Assembly (NCBI GenBank): GCA_016932895.1
Contig: JAFGCA010000435.1
Span: 1-15,822 of the forward strand
Direction of reading: 5' to 3'
Length of the DNA stretch: 15,822 bases
DNA from: Sedimentisphaerales bacterium
GTDB taxonomy: Bacteria > Planctomycetota > Phycisphaerae > Sedimentisphaerales > SG8-4
The translations under genes and the position numbers were made by a program. A model generated the notes under the pieces. It did not search any database. It saw only the letters and a list, made by a program, of their open reading frames with translations, and was not told where the DNA came from. Shown piece after piece: positions 1-7,291 of the stretch; position 1 is the stretch's first letter, and each line of letters begins with the position of its first letter.

Positions 1-581
1 CGCACGATGACGACCTTCGTATCCGTACCGAACAAAGCAAAATCCGTGACATGGAACTGCGTGTCCTGATCCTTGCCGCGCCAGGTCGAGAGGCGAACCG
101 TGTCGATCTTCGACCATCCCGACGGCTGGCCCTCGACCTGCATGTCCGCCTTGGCGATTCGTATCTGCGTCCACCGCCCGGCGGCGGGAACGTCGAAGGC
201 GCCCCGGTACCAGCCGTCGCCGCTGTGCAGGTACAGAACGAAACTCGCCACGGGAGACAGATCGGAGCAATGGAGCGAGAACTGCACCCCCTGGCACATG
301 GCGAGATCCTGCACGATCGGATGGTCCCACGAAGCCCGCTCAATGTTCGTCCCGCGGAAATTGCAGGGCATCCGGAAGGCCGTCTTTCCTTCAACGGTCA
401 CCACCGAGACAGGCCGGCTGCCCGCCATCGGCTGCCAGGCCCGCGCCGCGCCGTCCTGTCCGCACGAGAATCCTTCCAGGACCTCGTACGAATCCGCCGA
501 AGCGGCAGTCGCCATCGATGCCATACCGCAGGACCCCAGAACGCTGAAAGCCAGTACTCTTGTGAGAATCGACGATACCAT
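1..581 (-). CDS. exported protein with N-terminal beta-sandwich/carbohydrate-binding-like domain (3' end beyond window)
   Basis: This frame is open from the ATG at 579-581 to the left edge, giving 193 codons of an incomplete protein. It begins MVSSILTRVLAFSVLGSCGM and has a signal peptide to about residue 28 (ATAASA before DSYEVLEGF). The visible part (about 32-190) alternates hydrophobic and polar residues, is rich in Trp and aromatics (SGDGWYRGAFDVPAAGRW, VRLSTWRGKDQDTQFHVTDF) and reads like a galactose-binding or CIA30-type beta-sandwich. Such domains often precede a glycoside hydrolase or a GATase-like catalytic domain; that part would lie outside the window. The start is supported by AAGGAG six bases upstream and by the signal peptide. 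A promoter candidate lies at 685-713, and the LamG gene upstream has its own terminator-like hairpin, so this is probably a separate unit. The fold is an inference; the exported nature is clear. Confidence 0.8.
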   Translation of the reverse strand, partial: MVSSILTRVLAFSVLGSCGMASMATAASADSYEVLEGFSCGQDGAARAWQPMAGSRPVSVVTVEGKTAFRMPCNFRGTNIERASWDHPIVQDLAMCQGVQFSLHCSDLSPVASFVLYLHSGDGWYRGAFDVPAAGRWTQIRIAKADMQVEGQPSGWSKIDTVRLSTWRGKDQDTQFHVTDFALFGTDTKVVIV

Positions 582-684
582 GGTCCACTCCTTGTGACAG
601 GCGAACGCCCCGTCTTCCGGCCGCAGAAACGCGCCGCAAGCCCGCGCCGCCGTGGAAAAACAGCACACGTCTACCGCGCAGAGC

Positions 685-713
685 ATTCTACCCGCGCATC
701 GACCAAATGCGAA
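685..713 (-). promoter_or_regulatory. sigma70-type promoter candidate for the exported protein at the left edge
   Basis: On the minus strand TTCGCA (708-713) and TAGAAT (685-690) are separated by 17 bases. The -10 box matches five of six consensus bases and the -35 four of six. It lies about 100 bases upstream of the ATG at 581 and downstream of the terminator-like hairpin at 763-795, which is the order expected for a new transcription unit. Found by eye only. Confidence 0.45.
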
Positions 714-762
714 GACTTGAGGACCAAGAATCATTCCCGCGCAGCGCCACGTGCGGCGGCGC

Positions 763-795
763 AGAGAAAGGGCTGCGACCTGACGGCCGCAGCCC
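763..795 (-). terminator. terminator-like hairpin after the LamG protein gene
   Basis: Reading the minus strand, GGGCTGCG pairs with CGCAGCCC (8 bp, positions 788-795 and 770-777) around a 10-base loop and is followed by TTTCTCT. It lies about 60 bases past the stop codon of the 957-residue gene. The T run is interrupted, so termination strength is uncertain. Confidence 0.5.
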
Positions 796-855
796 TGGTG
801 AACACTGCCATTCGCGTTCGCGTGACTTATGTCATCGTCACGTGTCCGCTTCAGG

Positions 856-3729
856 TCAAAGTCGGGTCACGATGATGTGGTCAACGTACAGGACGCCCGT
901 ACCGCCTTCGACGCCGATGGTGAGCGTCGTGACATTGGCCAGGTTGGTGCCGACCGAGGCCAGGTCGATTTCCCACGCGATCCACTTGGTACTGGCGATG
1001 TCGGCCGAAGCGCCGTTGTAGGGAACCTTGACGCCATTGATCTCGACATACAACGCGCCCGTGTTGTCGCTTACGCCGCGGAAGTGCACGACCAGCGTCG
1101 TGACACCCTCGACGGTCCAGTTCTGGGCCGGGACGAACGTGCGATCGGCCTCGGAAAGCGCACCGGTGTAATAAACCGGCATGGCCAGGCCGCCTTCATA
1201 GACGCTGTCGGTCTCCATGATCTGGCCGTCCAGATACGGACTGTCCACGCTCCAGATGTCGTGGCCCACGGCTGCGCCGGTGCCGTTGCCCGGATTGCCC
1301 GGTTCCGGCAGGGTAAAGCCGACGCCGTCGATCCACGTCTCGAACGCACGCGAGCCGACCTCGTTGTTGTAGCTCTCGAAGTCGTCCACGAGCAGATAGT
1401 CGGGCACGTTGAACCGCCAGACGTAGCCCGTCTGCACGGTCCCGTCGGCCGCGACTTCGTCGACGCGCCAGAAGTAGTCGCCGCCGCCCATTTCGACCAG
1501 ACCGGCCAGCGAGAAGCTGGTGCCGAACTGATTGCCCTGCAACTCAAGGGCGACCTTGTCGGTGCCAAAGTACACATCGTGCGAGACCGCGGTATCGCCG
1601 GCCTGCCAGCTCAGGGCTATGGCATCGCGAATTTCCACCACCGCACCGGGGCTGGGTTTCGGATATCCGGCCAGCAGCGGATCGCCGCGCATCACCTGCG
1701 CCAACTCGGCCTCGGTCAACGCCTTGTTGTAGATGCGGACGTCGTCGATCGTTCCCGGGAAGTAGCGGTCGGCCAAGTGGCTGTACTGCCGGCCGATATG
1801 GAACCACTCGGGATTGGGAACGAATCCGGTGTTGGTGGAGCCCGCCTGCCGCACGCCGTCGACGTAGAGAGCGTTGATCTGGCCTTCGCGCACGCCGGCG
1901 ATGTGATGCCACTCGATATCGGTGTATTGAACGTCGCTGCTGACGGCGCTCTTGGCCAGATCGGTCGTTGCGTCGCCCACCCACAAACGATAGACGTTCG
2001 AGCTGTGCCGCACGAGGGAGAAGCCCATGTACTCGCCGGCGCCGGGAGCGTTCGTCAGTCTGCCGCCGATGCCGCCGTACGTACTGGTATTGCCCGGGGC
2101 CAGTTTCGCCCACGCCGCCAGTGTAAAGTCGGCCGTGACCTCAGCCGCCGCATCGGGACCACAGTCCACGTATCGGGCCGGGCCGAACTCCAGGGCGCCG
2201 CCGTGATAGCCGTCCGTCCACTCCGGGCCGCCGTTGAGGGTCCCGTGGTTGCCGTTGCCGGACCAATCCAGGGCAAGCGTGCCCATGCCTTCGTCCATGG
2301 TCCACCAGCCGACCAGGTCCGGATCGCTGACCGCAATCTCGGGCTTCGTGGTGAAGCTCCACACCGGGCCCTTGTGGGTCCCCGTGCCGGCGAACTCGTC
2401 GATACGCCAGTAGTAGGTCTTTCCGGCCTCCAGCGCGCCGGGATTGTACGTGGCGTCCGGGGTCATCCACATGCTGCCGGCGGCCGTATCGACCTCCTCG
2501 AAGCTCTCGCCGAAGTAGACCGTATGGAACAGGGCGCCCATGCCGGCCTCCCAGCTCAACTGCTGGTCGGTGCGAATGTACTGCATCCCGTCGACGGGAG
2601 TGGGATTCCAGGCCGTCTGCGGCTGGACCCAGAAGCTCCAGACGTTGCCTTTCCAGGGGCTGCTCGGATCGTCGTCATTGACCCCATCCACGCGCCAATA
2701 GTACGTCTGGCCCGGCGTCAACCCACCGGCGTACCCCGGTATGTCTCTCGTGGACAGCGAGGTCTCTGTGGTCGTCACGGCCTCTACCAGACCTTCGCTG
2801 ACCTCCTCAAGGCTCTCCCCGAAATAGACCTTGTGGGACGAAGCGGACGCCCCGGCGGTCCATTCGAGCTTCGTGGAGATGTTAACAAGCATGAGTCCGT
2901 TTCGCGGTTTGGGATTTGCGGCAAGCGGTTGGCTGCCGAACCCTACCACGTTGTACACCCAGTTGCTGATCAACTCCGCGCAGGTCAGCCCCCTGTCATC
3001 GATCCAGGGACCGGCACTCTGGTTTACAATCGCGAGGTAGCCGTCGGTCTCGGTGTTGTGAATGACAACGGGATCGGCCCATGTGTCCGTGGCGGGGTCC
3101 CCGCTGCCCTCCACAGATGCGAAGATGGCAACCACCTCCCAGGGGTCTTTGACCTCGGCAAGAATGAGTGGCCTCTGACTCCAGGTAGAGGCGGAATCAT
3201 TGAGACTGGGCAGGTATTGCCCGCCGGTGTCCGTCACCACCATATCAGCGCCGTCCCAGCCGATAACACCGTCAGCGAGGTCGAGGATGTTCGCGGCGCC
3301 GGCGGTGCCGTTTTCCGCTTGTCGAACTCCACCTTCATACGAGACGTATCCGAACCAGTCGCCGACGTTAATGAACATGTTTCCGCCGTCGAGCCACTTT
3401 TCCGCGCGCGAGCCATCGGGCTCGGCGTTTGACATCGCATAAAGGACACTGGGCGTACCTCCGTTGAGCCAGATAATGTCCAGTTCCCCGTCATTCGTAT
3501 TCTCGTCTATCCAGGCGGCAAAATCCTCAAAGTGGTCATCGTCGAACTGCTCGACGCTCTGAAACAGATGTCCCGTCTGGGCGACGATCGTCTCGACGTG
3601 AGCGAACTGCTGATCATTGTACCAGGCTCCACCCGGATCCCACCCCCCGATGTACAACGCCATGTCAGTGGCTGTCGCCATTGTGCTCAGTGCAAGCGCA
3701 ATAACGAACGCCGACGCCAGTTTCTTCAT
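856..3729 (-). CDS. secreted multidomain protein: ThuA/GATase-like N-terminus, three YYWRVD modules, LamG, VDDFESY C-terminal domain
   Basis: 957 residues starting at MKKLASAFVIALALSTMATA, a typical signal peptide cleaved near residue 20. The ATG at 3727-3729 has AGGAGG closely upstream; an 18-codon extension to 3783 is possible but would bury the signal peptide. Domains in order: about 20-265, an alpha/beta region (ALYIGGWDPGG, IIWLNGGTP, FINVGDWFGYVS) that resembles a ThuA or class I amidotransferase-like fold; about 270-370 and 370-460, two fibronectin-III-like modules with VYFGES and TYYWRVD/TYYWRID signatures; about 464-680, a LamG/concanavalin-type domain (LVGWWTMDEG to DDVRIYNKALTEAEL); about 683-775, a third module (VYFGTD, YFWRVDE); 776-957, a domain opening LLVDDFESYNNE and ending in a jelly-roll-like VDHIIVTRL. 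LamG and FN3-like modules usually bind glycans or proteins at the surface. No catalytic residue can be assigned. There is no sorting tail, so it is probably released or held by other interactions. Confidence 0.9.
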   Translation of the reverse strand: MKKLASAFVIALALSTMATATDMALYIGGWDPGGAWYNDQQFAHVETIVAQTGHLFQSVEQFDDDHFEDFAAWIDENTNDGELDIIWLNGGTPSVLYAMSNAEPDGSRAEKWLDGGNMFINVGDWFGYVSYEGGVRQAENGTAGAANILDLADGVIGWDGADMVVTDTGGQYLPSLNDSASTWSQRPLILAEVKDPWEVVAIFASVEGSGDPATDTWADPVVIHNTETDGYLAIVNQSAGPWIDDRGLTCAELISNWVYNVVGFGSQPLAANPKPRNGLMLVNISTKLEWTAGASASSHKVYFGESLEEVSEGLVEAVTTTETSLSTRDIPGYAGGLTPGQTYYWRVDGVNDDDPSSPWKGNVWSFWVQPQTAWNPTPVDGMQYIRTDQQLSWEAGMGALFHTVYFGESFEEVDTAAGSMWMTPDATYNPGALEAGKTYYWRIDEFAGTGTHKGPVWSFTTKPEIAVSDPDLVGWWTMDEGMGTLALDWSGNGNHGTLNGGPEWTDGYHGGALEFGPARYVDCGPDAAAEVTADFTLAAWAKLAPGNTSTYGGIGGRLTNAPGAGEYMGFSLVRHSSNVYRLWVGDATTDLAKSAVSSDVQYTDIEWHHIAGVREGQINALYVDGVRQAGSTNTGFVPNPEWFHIGRQYSHLADRYFPGTIDDVRIYNKALTEAELAQVMRGDPLLAGYPKPSPGAVVEIRDAIALSWQAGDTAVSHDVYFGTDKVALELQGNQFGTSFSLAGLVEMGGGDYFWRVDEVAADGTVQTGYVWRFNVPDYLLVDDFESYNNEVGSRAFETWIDGVGFTLPEPGNPGNGTGAAVGHDIWSVDSPYLDGQIMETDSVYEGGLAMPVYYTGALSEADRTFVPAQNWTVEGVTTLVVHFRGVSDNTGALYVEINGVKVPYNGASADIASTKWIAWEIDLASVGTNLANVTTLTIGVEGGTGVLYVDHIIVTRL

Positions 3730-3795
3730 GTTTCTGCCTCCTAAGTCGAGCTGAAAACTGATAGCGACTATTGCTCCGGCCACACACCAGAGCCA

Positions 3796-3936
3796 TCAAC
3801 CGTGATCTTTGACCTTCCTTCTCGATTCACTTGATCCGTATCGATTCGGATCGACTCGGTGTCCCGGGACATGGCCTCCTTCGTGACCTGTCACGCCTGC
3901 GCAGAAGGCGTTCACGAAAACCGGGAAGCCTGCCAT
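3796..3936 (-). CDS. possible 46-residue small protein upstream of the LamG gene
   Basis: The frame MAGFPVFVNAFCAGVTGHEG... runs 46 codons to a TGA at 3796-3798. Its support is the strong GGGAGGAGGTGT placed about six to ten bases before the ATG at 3934-3936, and its position 66 bases before the LamG gene on the same strand. Against it: the C-terminal half is basic and low in hydrophobic residues, codon use is not distinctive, and a second tiny frame of 34 codons (3768-3872) overlaps it. It could be a leader peptide, a small protein or chance. No function is assigned. Confidence 0.22.
   Translation of the reverse strand: MAGFPVFVNAFCAGVTGHEGGHVPGHRVDPNRYGSSESRRKVKDHG
3833..3852. promoter_or_regulatory. 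20-base near-perfect palindrome, possible operator
   Basis: GATCCGtATCGATtCGGATC reads almost the same on both strands; only the two lowercase positions break the symmetry. It lies about 105 bases upstream of the LamG gene start. Even-length symmetry with a central ATCGAT fits a dimeric DNA-binding protein better than an RNA hairpin. No matching second copy was noticed in the window. Confidence 0.35.
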
Positions 3937-4220
3937 GGAAGACACCTCCTCCCGTGGTGTTCTGCAGTGGCAATCACCGTCCCCTCGCCGGAATGTCACA
4001 TACCGCTCTCGGCCAACCCGCGTCGGCGTCGGTCAACACAGACATCTCTCACTGATGACACCCTCTGGAGAATGCGCGCCCGGCCACCTCCTTTCGATAG
4101 AATACCGGCCCCAGGCTTCCAGAACTGGATAGAACGACATCGCCGTGGCACGGAGACGTGCACCGGGCTCCCCCGTTCACCGCGTGTCCGGAACAAGACT
4201 TCACATCAAGGCCTCCGACT

Positions 4221-4261
4221 CCGGCCGGCTACGCACTTTAAATCAGTGCATCAGCGGCCGG
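4221..4261 (-). other. strong 16-bp hairpin in the leader region
   Basis: The arms 4221-4236 and 4246-4261 pair over 16 positions with two mismatches and two G-U pairs (as read on the minus strand) around a 9-base AT-rich loop (TGATTTAAA). The outer seven pairs are all G-C. No T run follows, so it is not an obvious intrinsic terminator. A smaller 6-bp hairpin (GCTTGT/ACAAGC, 4271-4289) sits directly before it in the proposed transcript. Confidence 0.5.
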
Positions 4262-4308
4262 GCAGTTCAGGCTTGTTGTATCGACAAGCTAAACCCACAC
4301 ATTTACCA

Positions 4309-4337
4309 TTTATACCAAATCGCCCGGGCGGATGCAA
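4309..4337 (-). promoter_or_regulatory. sigma70-type promoter candidate driving the long leader
   Basis: On the minus strand TTGCAT (4332-4337) and TATAAA (4309-4314) are separated by exactly 17 bases, in a locally AT-rich patch. Transcription would begin near 4302 and run into the LamG gene about 570 bases away, through the hairpins described separately. Confidence 0.5.
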
Positions 4338-4432
4338 TGCGATTGTCGGACGTTGTCGTCACGGTGTTCGCGCGCAAAGGCAGACGCAGGCCGTCTGGCC
4401 CATCAAGACTCTCGGCGGCGCTACGGGAGGCG

Positions 4433-5092
4433 TCAGACGCCCGGTTTCAGGGTAAATTCCGCCGAGAGGCGTTTGCCTTCGGGGCACATGCAGGTGGCTT
4501 CGAGGATGTAGGTTTCGCCGGTGTCGGCCTGTACATCCAGCTTGAATTCGTAGGCGCGGAGGAAATTGCGCCAGTACGTATTGTTTTGGGCCGGGTCGGT
4601 CAGATCCAGATCGAGACCCGACCAGATGGCGATCCGCTGGCCCTTGGGATTGGCGGAACGCGGCACGTACTCGTACAGTTCGAAACGCAGGATTCCCGGG
4701 GCTTTGATCTGCGATCCGAACGCATCCAGCAGGGCCAGATAGACGCTGAGGACCGGGCGCTGTCCGCCGTCGGCCGGTTCGGCCAGTTCGGTCAGAGGAA
4801 GGATCTGGATGCGCGCGGTAGCGAAGCCGAGCGCTCTGACCGCCGGAGGACGTTCTTTGGTCTCTTGAGGCCGCGTCGCGACCGGCCGCGGAGCCCCGGG
4901 CGCCGCACCCGGCGTCTCCTCCGGCGTACCGCAACCACTGATCGACAACAAGGAAGAAAGAAGCAACGCACGTAAAACGTGAAGGGCCAAGCGTGAACAA
5001 GGGAAATCAAAAACCAAAGATGAAAAATCAAAATTGCGGAATGCCCGCGTCGCGGGCACGACTTCCCTATTTTTGCTATTTGCTATTTGCAT
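4433..5092 (-). CDS. predicted lipoprotein of unknown function
   Basis: 219 codons from the ATG at 5092. A clear lipoprotein signal sits at residues 38-54: basic/hydrophobic stretch VLRALLLSSLLSISGC with the lipobox Cys at 54, followed by a Pro-rich linker (about 56-85) and a compact domain (about 88-219) that mixes beta strands with LRFELYEYVPRS, WRNFLRAYEFKLDV and an ending YILEATCMCPEG. It is not a family I can name. The start is uncertain: the ATG at 5092 has AGGA nine bases upstream, but its first 34 codons run through an A-rich repeat and a GC hairpin and look non-coding; a TTG at 4988-4990 would give a normal signal peptide but lacks a good ribosome-binding site. It follows ribBA by 20 bases on the same strand, so it is probably the last gene of that operon. 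It would be anchored to a membrane facing the periplasm. Confidence 0.8.
   Translation of the reverse strand: MQIANSKNREVVPATRAFRNFDFSSLVFDFPCSRLALHVLRALLLSSLLSISGCGTPEETPGAAPGAPRPVATRPQETKERPPAVRALGFATARIQILPLTELAEPADGGQRPVLSVYLALLDAFGSQIKAPGILRFELYEYVPRSANPKGQRIAIWSGLDLDLTDPAQNNTYWRNFLRAYEFKLDVQADTGETYILEATCMCPEGKRLSAEFTLKPGV
5045..5061. repeat. perfect GC-rich inverted repeat between two A-rich tracts
   Basis: TGCCCGCG and CGCGGGCA pair perfectly around a single central base. It is flanked by AT-rich stretches on both sides (about 5005-5035 and 5066-5104), giving a repeat-hairpin-repeat arrangement between ribBA and the lipoprotein signal peptide. No T run follows closely, so it is not a standard terminator. 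Confidence 0.5.
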
Positions 5093-5104
5093 TTTGATTT
5101 TTCC
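5066..5104 (-). repeat. A-rich CAAATAG tandem tract, copy 1
   Basis: On the minus strand this tract contains CAAATAGCAAATAG (5076-5089) and further AAAATC/AAAAATAG units. The same 14 bases occur at 9589-9602 in front of dapA. The tract provides the ATG that opens the lipoprotein frame. Confidence 0.6.
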
Positions 5105-5112
5105 TGTGACAT

Positions 5113-6369
5113 CTACAAATCCTCGTCGAGCATGTGTCCGAGTCGGCGTTTCTTCGTTCGCAGATAGTCGATGTTATGCTGGCCGGGCTCGGCCCGCAAG
5201 GGAATCTGCTCCACAATCTTGATGCCGTACACTTCCAGCCGACTGATCTTCTTGGGATTGTTGGTCAGGATTCTGACGTTCCGCAGGCCCAGGTCGCGAC
5301 AGATCTGCGCCCCGATGCCGTAGTCGCGTCGGTCGGCGGCGAATCCCAGCTTGAGATTGGCATCGACGGTATCGAGCCCCTGCTCCTGGAGCTTGTAGGC
5401 GCGGAGCTTGTTGGACAGGCCGATCCCCCGGCCCTCCTGGCGCAGATAGACCAGCGCCCCGACCCCCTCTTTCTCGATCATTTTCATGGCCGTGATGAGC
5501 TGGTAGCCGCACTCGCACCGTTGCGAGTGGAACAAATCGCCGGTCAGGCACTCGGAATGAACCCGCACCAGCACCGGCTCGTCATGCTCGATGGGCCGGC
5601 CTTTCGCATCAAGATCGCCGATGCCCCCTTTGCACAACGCCAGATGCGGTTCGGGCGAGGTGGCGCTCTCGTACCCGATCAGCTTGAACTCCCCGTAGTC
5701 GGTGGGCAGATTGACGGACTCCACCCGCTTGACCTGGCTCTCGCGCTGCAGGCGATACTCCACCAGCTTGGTGATGGAGATGAGCTTCAGATCGTGCTGC
5801 TTGCAGAAGGTCATCAAATCCGGCACGCGGGCCATGGAGCCGTCCTCATTCATGATCTCACAAATGACGGCGGCCGGCTTCATACCGGCCAATCGCGCCA
5901 GGTCCACGGCGCCTTCGGTCTGGCCGGCGCGAACGAGGACGCCGCCGCTGCGGCAGCGCAGCGGGAAGATGTGCCCGGGCCGGGCCAGGTCCTTGGCCTT
6001 CGTGTCCTCGGCCACGGCGACCTGAATCGTATGGGCGCGGTCGGCCGCACTGATCCCCGTGGTGATGCCCTCGGCCGCGTCGACGCTCACGGTGAACGCC
6101 GTCCCGAATCGCGCCGTGTTGTCGAGCGTCTGCGGGTACAACCCCAGCGAATCACACTTCTCCGGTGTCAGAGGCAGACAAATCAGACCCCGGCCGAACG
6201 TCGCCATGAAATTGATGGTCTCGGGCGTGACGGTCTCGGCCGCACAGACCAGATCGCCTTCGTTCTCACGATCCTCGGCGTCCACGAGAACGACCATTTT
6301 GCCCCGTCGAAGATCCTCCAGGACTTCCGGCACCTCACTAAATCCTGTTTCCACGTCTGTTTCCTGCAT
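5113..6369 (-). CDS. ribBA: bifunctional 3,4-dihydroxy-2-butanone-4-phosphate synthase / GTP cyclohydrolase II
   Basis: 418 residues, the usual RibBA length. The N-terminal RibB half (about 10-210) makes dihydroxybutanone phosphate from ribulose 5-phosphate: it has the acidic metal loop DAEDRENEGDL (30-40), the substrate motif at 131-156 (GHIFPLRCRSGG followed by GQTEGAVDL). The C-terminal RibA half (about 215-400) opens GTP with release of formate and pyrophosphate: zinc ligands Cys274, Cys285 and Cys287 (SECLTGD, SQRCECG), the RQEGRGIGL loop at 310-318 and TNNPKK at 369-374. Both halves look intact, so the protein should supply both precursors of riboflavin in the cytoplasm. The ATG at 6369 has AAGGGA five bases upstream. 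It lies 58 bases after the pgsA-like gene and 20 before the lipoprotein. There is no room for an FMN riboswitch in the short gap. Confidence 0.97.
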   Translation of the reverse strand: MQETDVETGFSEVPEVLEDLRRGKMVVLVDAEDRENEGDLVCAAETVTPETINFMATFGRGLICLPLTPEKCDSLGLYPQTLDNTARFGTAFTVSVDAAEGITTGISAADRAHTIQVAVAEDTKAKDLARPGHIFPLRCRSGGVLVRAGQTEGAVDLARLAGMKPAAVICEIMNEDGSMARVPDLMTFCKQHDLKLISITKLVEYRLQRESQVKRVESVNLPTDYGEFKLIGYESATSPEPHLALCKGGIGDLDAKGRPIEHDEPVLVRVHSECLTGDLFHSQRCECGYQLITAMKMIEKEGVGALVYLRQEGRGIGLSNKLRAYKLQEQGLDTVDANLKLGFAADRRDYGIGAQICRDLGLRNVRILTNNPKKISRLEVYGIKIVEQIPLRAEPGQHNIDYLRTKKRRLGHMLDEDL

Positions 6370-6427
6370 TCGATTCCCTTTGCTGCGAGCCCAAACTCAC
6401 CCGAGTATCACGCCGCACCGGCGGCAC

Positions 6428-7123
6428 TCAATCGGCTGAAACATCAGCCCCCCCGGTTTGGGCCCGTTCGTACCGCTCAATATACCGGCTTCCGTTGCGA
6501 ATGTAAATGAGCGTGGCCAAAACGGCCGTACCCGCCGCCGACCACCAGAGCACGCGCAGCACCCACTCCCAGCCCGGAACGACGCGCGAAATCTCCGGCG
6601 CCAGCAGCACCGCGGCCACCATCGAAAGCTGCAAGCCCGTCGCCACCTTGCCCACGAACACCGGCGCGATGTGGATTTGTGAAGTAATCAGATATACAAT
6701 GACGAATCCCAGAAGCAGAAAGAGATCCTTGCCGATGATCAGCACCACCACCGTCGGGGGCAGCAGAAACCGGTCCACATGCGCCCTTTGCGAAACGAGC
6801 AACAGGCAGGCGCAGGTCATCAGCAGCTTGTCCGCCAGCGGATCGAGAAACGTGCCCAACTGCGTGACGGCCTGGCGCCGGCGGGCCAGATACCCGTCGA
6901 GAGCGTCGCTGACCGCCATAAGCAGGAAAATGGCGATCGCGACGTAACGCAGCGCCGTGCGGATCGTCGAGCTGAGACCGGGGTCGTTGATGTTCAGCAT
7001 GCAGATGACAAAGGGGGCGATCATAAAGATACGCAAAAGCGTGATCCGCGTCGCCCAGCTCAGTTTGAAACCGCTCGGGCGCCGCAAGATGCGCCACCGG
7101 TTCAGCCAATCCCTTGCCGTCAT
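6428..7123 (-). CDS. pgsA: CDP-alcohol phosphatidyltransferase, PgsA-like
   Basis: 231 residues from the ATG at 7121-7123. The complete family signature is present at 73-98: Asp73, Asp76-Gly77, Ala80-Arg81, Gly90, Asp94 and Asp98 (SDALDGYLARR ... GTFLDPLAD), the residues that bind the metal and CDP-diacylglycerol. There are about five to six hydrophobic segments (for example around 35-50, 58-72, 100-112, 120-140, 150-165 and 185-205). The enzyme joins a CDP-linked lipid to an alcohol; by position and length it is most like phosphatidylglycerophosphate synthase of the inner membrane, but the alcohol cannot be told from sequence. The frame stays open far upstream only because it runs antisense to the GspF-like gene; the TM order and the ratio of coding signal support the start chosen here. 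First gene of the set with ribBA and the lipoprotein; divergent from the GspF-like gene. Confidence 0.92.
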   Translation of the reverse strand: MTARDWLNRWRILRRPSGFKLSWATRITLLRIFMIAPFVICMLNINDPGLSSTIRTALRYVAIAIFLLMAVSDALDGYLARRRQAVTQLGTFLDPLADKLLMTCACLLLVSQRAHVDRFLLPPTVVVLIIGKDLFLLLGFVIVYLITSQIHIAPVFVGKVATGLQLSMVAAVLLAPEISRVVPGWEWVLRVLWWSAAGTAVLATLIYIRNGSRYIERYERAQTGGADVSAD

Positions 7124-7173
7124 TTTCTCGTCCCTGCCCAAACCGTAAGCCCGACAACAAAAACCGCTCACCA

Positions 7174-7201
7174 TTGTCGTGACCGTCCAATGTGGTATAC
7201 T
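7174..7201 (+). promoter_or_regulatory. sigma70-type promoter candidate for the GspF-like gene
   Basis: TTGTCG (7174-7179) and TATACT (7196-7201) are spaced by 16 bases; the -10 matches five of six and the -35 four of six consensus bases. It lies about 90 bases upstream of the ATG at 7292, in the 168-base gap between divergent genes. Confidence 0.5.
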
Positions 7202-7291
7202 ACCTGGTGCGGCCGGTGACGGCAATAGGGTATGATGGGCCGGAGCGGGTCGGACGGTCAAACGCGATCCAACGCAGCGGAGACAATACGC

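Larger units (their letters stand above)
3730..4432 (-). other. 703-base gene-poor region, probable long structured leader of the LamG gene
   Basis: No convincing protein gene is present: frames on both strands are short or rich in Arg/Pro/Ser in the way GC-rich shadows are. On the minus strand it holds, in transcript order, a promoter candidate (4309-4337), two hairpins (4271-4289 and 4221-4261), a strong unpaired Shine-Dalgarno sequence (4084-4094), a tiny frame with a strong ribosome-binding site (3796-3936), a 20-base near-palindrome (3833-3852) and the ribosome-binding site of the LamG gene. The base composition around 4240-4320 is clearly more AT-rich than the surroundings. Whether it is a 5' leader, an independent small RNA or decayed sequence cannot be settled by eye. 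Confidence 0.5.

Noticed and set aside
829..3432. 867-codon plus-strand frame opposite the LamG gene
   Set aside because: It mirrors the antisense of a GC3-rich gene, has no ribosome-binding site and no recognisable domain, while the minus strand has a signal peptide and clear LamG modules.
3768..3872. 34-codon minus-strand frame overlapping the 46-codon one
   Set aside because: Its AAGGAGG lies only two bases before the ATG and it has no further support.
3940..3990. GCCACTG-containing stretch as a cobalamin riboswitch
   Set aside because: The B12-box and the other conserved cobalamin riboswitch blocks are not found in the expected order.
4381..4397. CAGACG/CGTCTG hairpin after the lipoprotein gene as a terminator
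   Set aside because: Only six pairs and followed by CCTTTG rather than a T run; too weak to call.
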